DNA of 5,540 nt from an uncultured Oscillospiraceae bacterium (GCA_900770015.1 CAAGIU010000477.1:1-5540), one strand, 5' to 3'; numbered from the stretch's first letter, positions 1 through 5,540 are shown. Notes: generated by a model not told the origin, from the sequence alone. Made by a program: numbers and translations.

Positions 1-398
1 CCTACGCCCTGGACGACGCTGCCATGGAGAAGTGGAACGTCATCATGAAGCTGCGGCAGGATGTCAACGGCATTCTGGAGAAGGCCCGGGCCGACAAGCG
101 CATCGGCAAGGCTCTGGAGGCCCACGTCACCCTGGAAACCCAGGACGCCGCCCTGAAGGAAGCCTGCCAGGGTGTGAACCTGGCGGAGATCTTCATCGTT
201 TCCGACTGCGCCTGGGCTGCCGCGGAAGAAGGCGCCGAGGTGGCTTCCGGTGAGAATTTCCCCAACCTTACCATCGGCGTCAGCGAAGCCAAGGGAGAGA
301 AGTGCCCCCGCTGCTGGATGCACTCTGTGAACGCCAACGCCGAGGGCCTGTGCCCCCGCTGCGCCGCCGTCATCGCGAAAATGGATCTGGATATCTGA
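1..398 (+). CDS. ileS: Isoleucyl-tRNA synthetase, C-terminal end (5' truncated by window)
   Basis: The last 131 or so residues of isoleucyl-tRNA synthetase, the cytoplasmic enzyme that charges tRNA-Ile with isoleucine at the cost of ATP. The reading frame is open from base 3 and stops at TGA 396-398. What is visible is the C-terminal tRNA-binding part. A helical segment contains KRIGKALEAHVTL, which is the typical (K/R)xIGxSLEAxV stretch of IleS. It is followed by the C-terminal zinc finger built from two Cys-x2-Cys pairs, KCPRCW and then LCPRCAAVI, ending about eight residues before the stop. The body of the enzyme, including the HIGH and KMSKS motifs, lies off the left edge. Codon use is strongly GC-rich, like the GH51 gene and unlike the sigma-factor block. 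A strong terminator follows directly, so ileS ends its own transcript and the tRNA genes downstream are a separate unit. Confidence 0.95.
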   Translation, partial: YALDDAAMEKWNVIMKLRQDVNGILEKARADKRIGKALEAHVTLETQDAALKEACQGVNLAEIFIVSDCAWAAAEEGAEVASGENFPNLTIGVSEAKGEKCPRCWMHSVNANAEGLCPRCAAVIAKMDLDI

Positions 399-402
399 TG
401 CC

Positions 403-439
403 CTTCCCCTCCCCCGAAACCGGGGGAGGGGGAGTTTTT
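403..439 (+). terminator. Rho-independent terminator of ileS
   Basis: A 13-bp, very GC-rich stem (left arm 403-415, right arm 422-434) with one internal G-T wobble closes on a six-base loop (GAAACC) and is followed at once by TTTTT (435-439). It begins five bases after the ileS stop codon. This is a textbook intrinsic terminator on the plus strand. Confidence 0.95.
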
Positions 440-442
440 CAT

Positions 443-490
443 GCATGAATCATCCGAAACGAAAAATCTCGTCTTTTTGGAAATTCATGC
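443..490. repeat. Short inverted repeat just upstream of the tRNA promoter
   Basis: GCATGAAT (443-450) and its exact reverse complement ATTCATGC (483-490) flank 32 bases. The right arm abuts the -35 box of the tRNA promoter. The 8-bp match is short enough to be chance, but its placement would suit an upstream protein-binding site. No known operator is recognised. Confidence 0.3.
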
Positions 491-518
491 TTGACATTTT
501 GAAAACCCGTGGTATAAT
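491..518 (+). promoter_or_regulatory. Strong housekeeping promoter for the tRNA-Thr/tRNA-Tyr unit
   Basis: The -35 box is a perfect TTGACA (491-496) and the -10 box a perfect TATAAT (513-518), separated by 16 bases. A TG dinucleotide one base before the -10 (TGG at 510-512) also makes it an extended -10 promoter. Transcription should start near 525, about 14 bases before the mature 5' end of tRNA-Thr. Such near-ideal promoters are usual for stable RNA genes. Confidence 0.92.
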
Positions 519-538
519 ACTATCGTTCCGCGTGAGTC

Positions 539-614
539 GCCGGTATAGCTCAGTCGGTAGAGCAGCTGATTTGTAATCAGCAGGTCGGGGGTTCGAGTCC
601 GTCTACCGGCTCCA
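539..614 (+). tRNA. tRNA-Thr, anticodon TGT
   Basis: A 76-base tRNA with encoded CCA (612-614). The acceptor stem is GCCGGTA (539-545) with TACCGGC (604-610). The D-arm is AGCTC...GAGC. The anticodon stem GCTGA/TCAGC (565-569/577-581) closes the loop TTTGTAA, putting TGT at 572-574, which reads threonine ACA and other ACN codons. The T-loop is TTCGAGT (592-598). One oddity is that the T-stem pairs GGGGG (587-591) with CCGTC (599-603), giving a G-G mismatch at 589/601 and a G-T at 588/602. It is the first gene of a two-tRNA transcript, 25 bases before tRNA-Tyr. Confidence 0.97.
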
Positions 615-639
615 GCGTTTCACAGGACAAACTGAATAT

Positions 640-724
640 GGGGGAATTCCCGAGTGGCCAAAGGGGACAGACTGTAAATCTGCTGCTTATCGCTTCGGTG
701 GTTCGAATCCACCTTCCCCCACCA
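640..724 (+). tRNA. tRNA-Tyr, anticodon GTA
   Basis: An 85-base class II tRNA with encoded CCA (722-724). The acceptor stem is GGGGGAA (640-646) with TTCCCCC (714-720), and the discriminator base is A721. The anticodon loop CTGTAAA (672-678) carries GTA at 674-676, which reads tyrosine UAU/UAC. A long variable arm lies at about 684-696, as expected for bacterial tRNA-Tyr. The T-arm is perfect: GGTGG, loop TTCGAAT, CCACC (697-713). The outermost anticodon-stem pair would be A667/C683, a mismatch. The 3' end of this gene is copied 171 bases downstream, and its T-arm sequence also recurs inverted at 771-784 (see those entries). Confidence 0.97.
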
Positions 725-727
725 AAA

Positions 728-760
728 AGCTCTGATGGCATTTGCCGTCAGAGCTTTTTT
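728..760 (+). terminator. Rho-independent terminator of the tRNA unit
   Basis: The left arm 728-739 pairs with 744-755 in a 12-bp stem (one T-G wobble), closing on a four-base loop ATTT. A run of T follows (755-760). It starts four bases after the CCA of tRNA-Tyr and so ends the tRNA-Thr/Tyr transcript. Confidence 0.93.
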
Positions 761-770
761 CTTGCGGATT

Positions 771-884
771 GGTGGATTCGAACCCGCCTAAATGCAGTAT
801 GCCGGCGGCATACTGCTCGCTGCCGGCTGGACGGCAGCGACTCCTCTATTTTCGCCTAAGGCGAAAATGCAAATCGAATCCACC
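771..884. repeat. Cloverleaf-like structured element bounded by inverted tRNA-Tyr T-arm sequences
   Basis: Seen directly: GGTGGATTCGA (771-781) and its exact reverse complement TCGAATCCACC (874-884) bound the element. Three separate hairpins lie between them. Hairpin 1 is GCAGTATGCC/GGCATACTGC (794-803/807-816), 10 bp with a 3-base loop. Hairpin 2 is TCGCTGCCG/CGGCAGCGA (817-825/832-840), 9 bp with a 6-base loop. Hairpin 3 is ATTTTCGCC/GGCGAAAAT (848-856/860-868), 9 bp with loop TAA. Folded together, these give an outer stem and three arms, a four-way junction with a tRNA-like outline but no anticodon-arm or T-loop sequence inside. The left boundary (771-784) is an exact 14-base inverted copy of the tRNA-Tyr T-arm at 700-713; the right boundary continues as the tRNA-Tyr 3' end. 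Inferred: a non-coding, probably non-autonomous repetitive element associated with tRNA 3' ends. No protein is encoded, and the short open frames across it are spurious. Confidence 0.7.
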
Positions 885-899
885 TTCCCCCACCAAAAA
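874..899 (+). repeat. Second copy of the tRNA-Tyr 3' end (attachment-site-like direct repeat)
   Basis: Twenty-six bases identical to 703-728: from the T-loop TCGAAT through the acceptor 3' strand TTCCCCC, the discriminator A, CCA and the four A residues after it. The copies are 171 bases apart. There is no 5' tRNA half here, so it is not a functional tRNA gene. Repeated tRNA 3' ends are the usual footprint of integration by tyrosine recombinases, or of a duplication that used the tRNA end. No integrase gene is in the window, so the mechanism is open. Confidence 0.85.
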
Positions 900-932
900 T
901 CGCCGATCTTCGACAGAAGATTGGCGATTTTT
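896..932 (+). terminator. Rho-independent terminator after the duplicated tRNA end
   Basis: AAAATCGCCGATCTTC (896-911) pairs with 916-931 in a 16-bp stem with one G-T wobble and a loop GACA (912-915), ending in TTTTT (928-932). The A-rich left base could also make it work on the minus strand, against transcription coming from the right. It sits right after the tRNA-Tyr 3' copy, exactly as the first terminator sits after the real tRNA, but its sequence differs. It may be the original tRNA-Tyr terminator displaced by the insertion. Confidence 0.88.
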
Positions 933-937
933 ACTTT

Positions 938-1013
938 TTCACTATTATCTATTCACTCTTCACTAAATCCGCCCGGCGATTTTTGGATGTAATAAGTAAT
1001 AGTGAATAGTGAA
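938..1013. repeat. Imperfect palindrome built from TTCACTA/TAGTGAA units
   Basis: The left arm has TTCACTA units at 938-944, 952-958 (last base C) and 959-965. The right arm has TAGTGAA at 1000-1006 and 1007-1013, the reverse complement. The centre (965-982) is itself a near-palindrome, AAAT..CGCC.GGCG..ATTT. The whole is an AT-rich imperfect inverted repeat, of the kind seen in dispersed intergenic repeats and MITE-like elements. No gene is present. The stretch from here to the sigma-gene promoters (about 1020-1107) shows nothing else recognisable. Confidence 0.6.
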
Positions 1014-1107
1014 TAATTATATTGCAAATCCAAGTTCTTATACTACTTATCAATTAAACAGTATCAGTCTCAAAATGTTAAATATGGGAATTGTGGTCAC
1101 GTATTAT

Positions 1108-1135
1108 TGCCGCTAAACAATGAATATGATAAAAT
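1108..1135 (+). promoter_or_regulatory. Possible housekeeping promoter upstream of the sigma gene
   Basis: TTGCCG (1108-1113, four of six matches to TTGACA) and TAAAAT (1130-1135, five of six matches to TATAAT) are spaced by 16 bases, and a TG one base before the -10 (1127-1128) makes it extended. It could give basal expression of the sigma/anti-sigma unit. The region is AT-rich, so chance matches are likely. Confidence 0.4.
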
Positions 1136-1148
1136 ATTATAGAAAATA

Positions 1149-1176
1149 TGTAACGTTTCAGAATGTCATCCGTTTT
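1149..1176 (+). promoter_or_regulatory. Probable ECF-sigma autoregulatory promoter
   Basis: TGTAAC followed by GTTT (1149-1158) matches the conserved AAC-containing -35 element of Gram-positive ECF promoters. CGTTTT (1171-1176) starts with the CGT of the ECF -10 element, and the spacer is 16 bases, as in the B. subtilis SigW/SigM/SigX family (TGAAAC-N16-CGT). It lies 24 bases before the sigma start codon, just ahead of the ribosome binding site. The likely reading is that the encoded sigma factor transcribes its own operon. Confidence 0.65.
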
Positions 1177-1199
1177 CTAGGTAAGGGAGGTGATGATCC

Positions 1200-1694
1200 A
1201 TGGATGCAGATGTTTGGGAAGAACTATATCGCAAGTATTACCGCAGTGCAGTCCTATATTGCATTGGACTATGTGGTACAGAGCAATTAGCGGAAGATAT
1301 TGCAACGGACGCTTTTGTGAAGGCCTACTTAAGCTTACCTAATAATGTAACGTCTTTCCGATACTGGCTGATGAAAGTCTGCAAAAACCTATGGATTGAT
1401 TATCTCCGCAAACATAGCCGAGAAGTTTATGATGAATACTTACCCAATATAAGTGATGGTTCTACTCCCGAGACAACCTATATTCTTAACGAAAGGAATC
1501 GGTGTCTTTGGGATATCATCAATACGCTACCATCTCTTGATCGTGAAATGTTAATTCTTCACTATTTTTCTGGACTTACTTTACTAGAAATATCCCAATT
1601 AACCGGACGAACCGCCTCAGCAGTCCGAACACGAATGATGCGGCTCAGACAAACTATTAAATTTAAAATGGAGGAATACGGGTATGGACTTTAA
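1200..1694 (+). CDS. ECF-type RNA polymerase sigma factor (sigma-70 family)
   Basis: A 164-residue extracytoplasmic-function sigma factor, which directs RNA polymerase to a small regulon once released from its anti-sigma partner. Region 2 spans about residues 7-74: AEDIATDAFVKAYLSL (about 31-46) is the core-binding/-10-recognition helix pattern, and FRYWLMKVCKNLWIDYLRK (53-71) matches the FxxWLxxIAxNxxIDYLR signature. Region 4 (about 104-157) carries LPSLDREMLILHYFSGLT and the helix-turn-helix LLEISQLTGRTASAVRTRMMRLR. Region 3 is missing, as in all ECF sigmas, and the length is normal. The ATG at 1200 is set by an exceptionally strong ribosome binding site, GGGAGGTGAT (1185-1194), near-fully complementary to the 16S 3' end. 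The stop codon overlaps the next gene by 11 bases, so the two are translationally coupled. Codon use is AT-rich, unlike ileS or the GH51 gene, suggesting transfer. The ECF subgroup and the inducing signal cannot be read from the sequence. Confidence 0.93.
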   Translation: MDADVWEELYRKYYRSAVLYCIGLCGTEQLAEDIATDAFVKAYLSLPNNVTSFRYWLMKVCKNLWIDYLRKHSREVYDEYLPNISDGSTPETTYILNERNRCLWDIINTLPSLDREMLILHYFSGLTLLEISQLTGRTASAVRTRMMRLRQTIKFKMEEYGYGL

Positions 1695-2859
1695 GACTGC
1701 TTTGTCCCATTATAAAGATGGAACCGCAACTGATGAAGAACGCAGTTACATAGAAGAAGAACTGGAAAAAGCACAGCTGATTGCGGAATGCATGGATATT
1801 CAATGGGATAATCCGCCGGAGATTGAAGAGATATCCAACTCAGAGATGAAAAGAATACGTAGGCATTTACGGCTGCGCAATGCGTCTGTGGTGCTGACAT
1901 GCTTAGTCTTAGTATTCGCAATACTCGTAGGTGTGATTCAGTACGCAATTCCTGCTATGGAGAAGCAATATTGGAATCCTGCACAGGAGACCTATGTTGA
2001 ACTAATTCCTGATCTATCTGTAACTTTGAGTGCCTATGCAGAATTATTCTGTCCTACTCAGGCAGTCCGTTATGTAACTGCACAAAAAATAGGCTTTGCA
2101 AATTATGATATTTCTATTGAAATGACTGATACGTTGCTTTCTGATGACGAAACGTACTACCTGGGCAACATTGAAAAAGGTAGTCTTACGTTACCCAATG
2201 GAATCTGGGATCTTCCTGGAAGAATTTTTGCCAATACTGACGGAGAAATACCTAGTACTCCTCAAAATATCATCCAGGAACACAATGACTATGTTTGCGA
2301 TATTTTGGAATCTTTCCCTGACTACACAGAGGTACTGGCTGCAGTATCCTTCCCTGATGATCTGAGTATGGATGAACTCATCAAGCTTGAAGAAACTTAT
2401 CAATCCACCTGCCGTTTTGGCTGGATTGCAATTCGTTCCAGTAATTTTGAACAGAAAGTACTCCCTTTGTGCGGTATGAAACCCTCTGCACCTTCTATTG
2501 CCAGTTATGATGCTCTAAATGAAACTTACCCTTATTTCAAGGTTAATACTGCACGCTTTGACGAAGAGGACCCCGGTTTCTTCTATGAAGAGCATTTCAA
2601 AACATTGCTTCGTTTCTCCATTGATCAAGTTAATGCAGGAACAGGATTAACACCCCCCAATTGGTATAATGAAGGCTATCACCCTGATGCTAGCTATTAC
2701 GAAAAAGCCTTGGCTTATGTGGAAGAAAACGGTGTGTATACTTATGGCGCTTATGTATATGCCACACCGGATACTCTTCTTGAGATGATGGAGAAGGGTA
2801 TCATCTGTGATATCACATACCAGGATCATTGGATTGATTTCTACCCGGGACTTCATTAA
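1684..2859 (+). CDS. Membrane anti-sigma factor, YhdL-like (Sigma_reg_N/Sigma_reg_C architecture)
   Basis: A 391-residue protein encoded immediately after, and overlapping, the ECF sigma gene; its inferred role is to hold that sigma factor at the membrane. Residues 1-65 are cytoplasmic and charged (YKDGTATDEERSYIEEELEKA), the sigma-binding part. This part has no Cys/His zinc motif, so it is not a classic zinc-binding anti-sigma domain. A basic stretch KRIRRHLRLR (56-65) precedes one hydrophobic membrane segment, about 67-89. The remaining 300 residues should lie outside the membrane. Their end, about 213-381, contains YVEENGVYTYGAYVYATPD (345-363) and resembles the sigma-factor regulator C-terminal domain of B. 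subtilis YhdL, the anti-SigM protein. The ribosome binding site is GGAGG (1670-1674), nine bases before ATG. No terminator follows, so the KTR gene is probably cotranscribed. Family assignment is from pattern memory; the middle region (95-210) is unassigned and may sense the signal. Confidence 0.82.
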   Translation: MDFKTALSHYKDGTATDEERSYIEEELEKAQLIAECMDIQWDNPPEIEEISNSEMKRIRRHLRLRNASVVLTCLVLVFAILVGVIQYAIPAMEKQYWNPAQETYVELIPDLSVTLSAYAELFCPTQAVRYVTAQKIGFANYDISIEMTDTLLSDDETYYLGNIEKGSLTLPNGIWDLPGRIFANTDGEIPSTPQNIIQEHNDYVCDILESFPDYTEVLAAVSFPDDLSMDELIKLEETYQSTCRFGWIAIRSSNFEQKVLPLCGMKPSAPSIASYDALNETYPYFKVNTARFDEEDPGFFYEEHFKTLLRFSIDQVNAGTGLTPPNWYNEGYHPDASYYEKALAYVEENGVYTYGAYVYATPDTLLEMMEKGIICDITYQDHWIDFYPGLH

Positions 2860-2964
2860 TTAGTTCTGATTTTCTAAGTTCTATTCTCACTAAAGATAAG
2901 TACTAATGCCTTGAAAGCCAGATGCACATACGCAGAGCATAGGCATTGTTGGAGGTTTTATTTT

Positions 2965-3138
2965 GTGTGTGATAATCAAAAGGATTCCCGATGGATTCAC
3001 TGTCCGATCTGTGATTCCAAAACACGAACCAAAGTGTACACTGACACAGCGATGTTCAACTTCCCTCTCTATTGTCCCAGATGTAAGACTGAGACAAGGA
3101 TTGATGTAATGCAACTGAAAATGGCAATAAGCAAATGA
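2965..3138 (+). CDS. Cysteine-rich KTR-domain protein, small (57 aa)
   Basis: A small putative zinc-binding protein of the cysteine-rich KTR family, whose function is unknown. With the GTG start, residues 10-21 read WIHCPICDSKTR, giving the first Cys-x2-Cys pair (13/16) and the KTR tripeptide (19-21). FNFPLYCPRCKTET (31-44) gives the second pair (37/40), followed by the typical end IDVMQLKMAISK. The whole protein is essentially this one domain, normal for the family. The frame can be extended back to a TTG at 2911, but that codon has no ribosome binding site. GTG 2965 has GGAGG at 2951-2955 with nine-base spacing and gives the usual family length. It lies 105 bases after the anti-sigma gene with no terminator between, and a strong terminator follows, so it is likely the last gene of the sigma operon. 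Related proteins are often found on conjugative elements of Firmicutes, for example near tetracycline-resistance genes (recalled, not searched). AT-rich codon use matches the sigma block. Confidence 0.85.
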   Translation: MCDNQKDSRWIHCPICDSKTRTKVYTDTAMFNFPLYCPRCKTETRIDVMQLKMAISK

Positions 3139-3150
3139 GCCAGACGTAAA

Positions 3151-3197
3151 ACGCAGAGCCTGCTTCCCAAGTACGGGAGCAGGCTCTGCGTGTTTTT
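3151..3197 (+). terminator. Rho-independent terminator closing the sigma/anti-sigma/KTR block
   Basis: ACGCAGAGCCTGCT (3151-3164) pairs perfectly with 3178-3191 (14 bp), and the stem continues as CCC/GGG past a one-base bulge (T3165) to a six-base loop (3169-3174). TTTTT follows at 3193-3197. It starts 12 bases after the KTR stop codon. Confidence 0.94.
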
Positions 3198-3243
3198 ATT
3201 ACACATCGCGGGAAATGTTATTTCTGGCCATATTGATTGCTGA

Positions 3244-5034
<1,791 letters not shown>

Positions 5035-5098
5035 CGGCTCCGCTAAGGAAAGGCTGCGGAAAGGCTTTCCAGAGGATCTGCGCACTGTGTATAAGGAA

Positions 5099-5125
5099 GC
5101 CCCCGCCGTCACCGGACGGCGGGGC
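5099..5125 (-). terminator. GC-rich hairpin between convergent genes, weak minus-strand terminator
   Basis: CCCCGCCGTC (5101-5110) pairs with 5115-5124 in a perfect 10-bp stem with loop ACCG. Read on the plus strand it has no T-run. Read on the minus strand it is followed by GCTTCCTTAT, a broken T-tract, which fits a weak terminator for the GH2 remnant whose similarity ends right before it. It may also slow polymerase leaving the GH51 gene. Confidence 0.45.
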
Positions 5126-5431
5126 AATCAGCGTAAGCGGTTCACGCAGCAGAATGATGCGGACAATATCCTCTCGTTTTTCCATCATGCGGCTGATAAA
5201 GCTGCCCCGATGGGCATAGACCGGTTCAAGGGGATCCTTTTCAAAGGAATCAGGGAAACCATGGAGCACCGGCTTGCCGCCGGTTACACGGACATCCAGG
5301 ATGCCCCGTTCACAGGGCTTTACAATTCCTTTTTCATCTGTGTATTGCAGCCGGATGTAACACAGATGATGTCCGCCCTGCGAAGGGCGCATGTGATAAG
5401 CTGTGATCTCGGCTATCGGGTTTCGAAAGCG
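5126..5431 (-). pseudogene. C-terminal remnant of a GH2-family glycosidase (beta-galactosidase-like)
   Basis: On the minus strand, bases 5431 down to about 5126 read as a piece of the C-terminal Ig-like region of a glycoside hydrolase family 2 enzyme. Recognisable stretches are AEITAYHMRP, LCYIRLQYTDEKGIVKPCER (residues 53-72 of the open frame from 5521) and GILDVRVTGGK. These resemble the usual 'CYIRLxYTDExGxxKPxERGxLxVxVxGG' end of such proteins. After that, where the family normally has a G-rich LLGLG stretch and a TYYG motif, the frame reads LHGFPDSFEKDPLEPVYAHR, so it is diverged or damaged. The catalytic barrel is absent: upstream of 5431 the sequence turns into AT-rich repeats, and the frame from 5521 to 5432 does not look coding. 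No true stop precedes the hairpin at 5099-5125; the frame simply runs on. It is convergent with the GH51 gene, so both may once have belonged to a plant-glycan locus. Confidence in GH2 is moderate, from pattern memory only. Confidence 0.5.
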
Positions 5432-5501
5432 CATTGGCAAATTACAATTATCGGTTTTTTGGTTATCGGTTTTCGTAAGCACATTGTTAAATTGTAATTT
5501 G
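5411..5501. repeat. Imperfect 50-base tandem repeat with a 12-bp inverted repeat
   Basis: Bases 5411-5449 and 5461-5499 align without gaps at a 50-base period. Over the 36 bases from TATCGG to the end of each copy there are seven mismatches by eye. A shorter repeat, TTATCGGTTTT, also occurs at 5448-5458 and 5463-5473. In addition CAAATTACAATT (5438-5449) is the exact reverse complement of AATTGTAATTTG (5490-5501), so the spacer could form a stem-loop. The start of the repeat overlaps the point where the GH2 similarity ends (5431), which suggests the repeat was involved in the loss of the rest of that gene. Confidence 0.65.
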
Positions 5502-5529
5502 TAGAGCAGGTTTTTGCTCAAGCTACTGT

Positions 5530-5537
5530 AGGGGAGG
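5530..5537 (+). promoter_or_regulatory. Shine-Dalgarno-like run at the right edge
   Basis: AGGGGAGG lies three bases before the end of the window, after AT-rich non-coding sequence. It would suit a plus-strand gene starting just beyond the edge, but no start codon is visible, so this is a guess. Just before it, a 5-bp hairpin GAGCA/TGCTC (5504-5508/5515-5519) is seen. Confidence 0.25.
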
Positions 5538-5540
5538 CTA

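Noticed and set aside
771..932. A CRISPR array or a degraded third tRNA gene
   Set aside because: There are no regularly spaced direct repeats, and the three hairpins do not have tRNA D-, anticodon- or T-arm sequences. Only the outer arms come from a tRNA.
638..992. Three short plus-strand frames over the tRNA-Tyr gene and the structured repeat
   Set aside because: They cover a tRNA gene, two terminators and hairpins, and their apparent codons simply follow those structures.
2911..2964. TTG at 2911 as the start of the KTR gene
   Set aside because: No ribosome binding site precedes it, and the extra 18 residues do not belong to the KTR family pattern. GTG 2965 has GGAGG at the right distance.
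703..3200. The sigma block as an integrative element inserted at tRNA-Tyr with flanking att sites
   Set aside because: Both copies of the tRNA end lie left of the block (703-728 and 874-899), no third copy was seen to its right, and there is no integrase or excisionase gene, so the simple att-flanked island model is not supported in this window.
5087..5497. A 136-codon plus-strand frame after the GH51 gene
   Set aside because: The minus strand of the same bases shows GH2-like sequence, this frame has no ribosome binding site or family resemblance, and it runs into the AT-rich repeats.

Overview
The window looks like the chromosome of a fairly GC-rich Firmicute, most plausibly an Oscillospiraceae/Ruminococcaceae-type gut Clostridium. 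The grounds are the GC-rich codon use of ileS and the arabinofuranosidase gene, strong AGGAGG-type ribosome binding sites, consensus TTGACA/TATAAT promoters, CCA-encoding tRNA genes, and a YhdL-type anti-sigma factor with a KTR-domain protein. This assignment is inference from style and gene content; no 16S or other marker is present.

Layout, left to right. Bases 1-398 are the 3' end of ileS (isoleucyl-tRNA synthetase, zinc-finger C-terminus), closed by a strong terminator at 403-439. A near-consensus promoter (491-518) then drives a two-tRNA unit, tRNA-Thr(TGT) at 539-614 and tRNA-Tyr(GTA) at 640-724, ended by a terminator at 728-760. The next 240 bases carry no gene but are highly structured. 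A 114-base element (771-884) is bounded by a perfect inverted repeat made from the T-arm sequence of tRNA-Tyr and holds three hairpins in a row. It runs into a second copy of the tRNA-Tyr 3' end (874-899), a second terminator (896-932) and an imperfect TTCACTA/TAGTGAA palindrome (938-1013).

Bases about 1020-3197 form an AT-rich block whose base and codon use differ sharply from both flanks. It encodes an ECF sigma factor (1200-1694), an overlapping membrane anti-sigma factor of the YhdL/Sigma_reg_N-Sigma_reg_C type (1684-2859), and a 57-residue cysteine-rich KTR-domain protein (2965-3138), and it ends in a strong terminator. Upstream of the sigma gene lies a TGTAAC-N16-CGTT sequence typical of ECF-dependent promoters, so the unit probably activates itself. 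It is best read as a horizontally acquired signalling cassette.

GC-rich sequence resumes at about 3300. A strong promoter (3266-3294) precedes a leader of roughly 228 bases that contains what may be a frameshifted gene scrap, followed by an intact GH51 alpha-L-arabinofuranosidase (3529-5034) with both catalytic glutamates. Convergent to it, on the minus strand at about 5126-5431, is the apparent C-terminal remnant of a GH2-family glycosidase, which suggests a plant-polysaccharide locus that has partly decayed. The last 130 bases hold imperfect direct and inverted repeats and end in a Shine-Dalgarno-like run, possibly belonging to a gene just outside the window.

The two most interesting items are the tRNA-Tyr-derived cloverleaf-like element and the compact sigma/anti-sigma/KTR cassette. 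Neither is shown here to be a new system.
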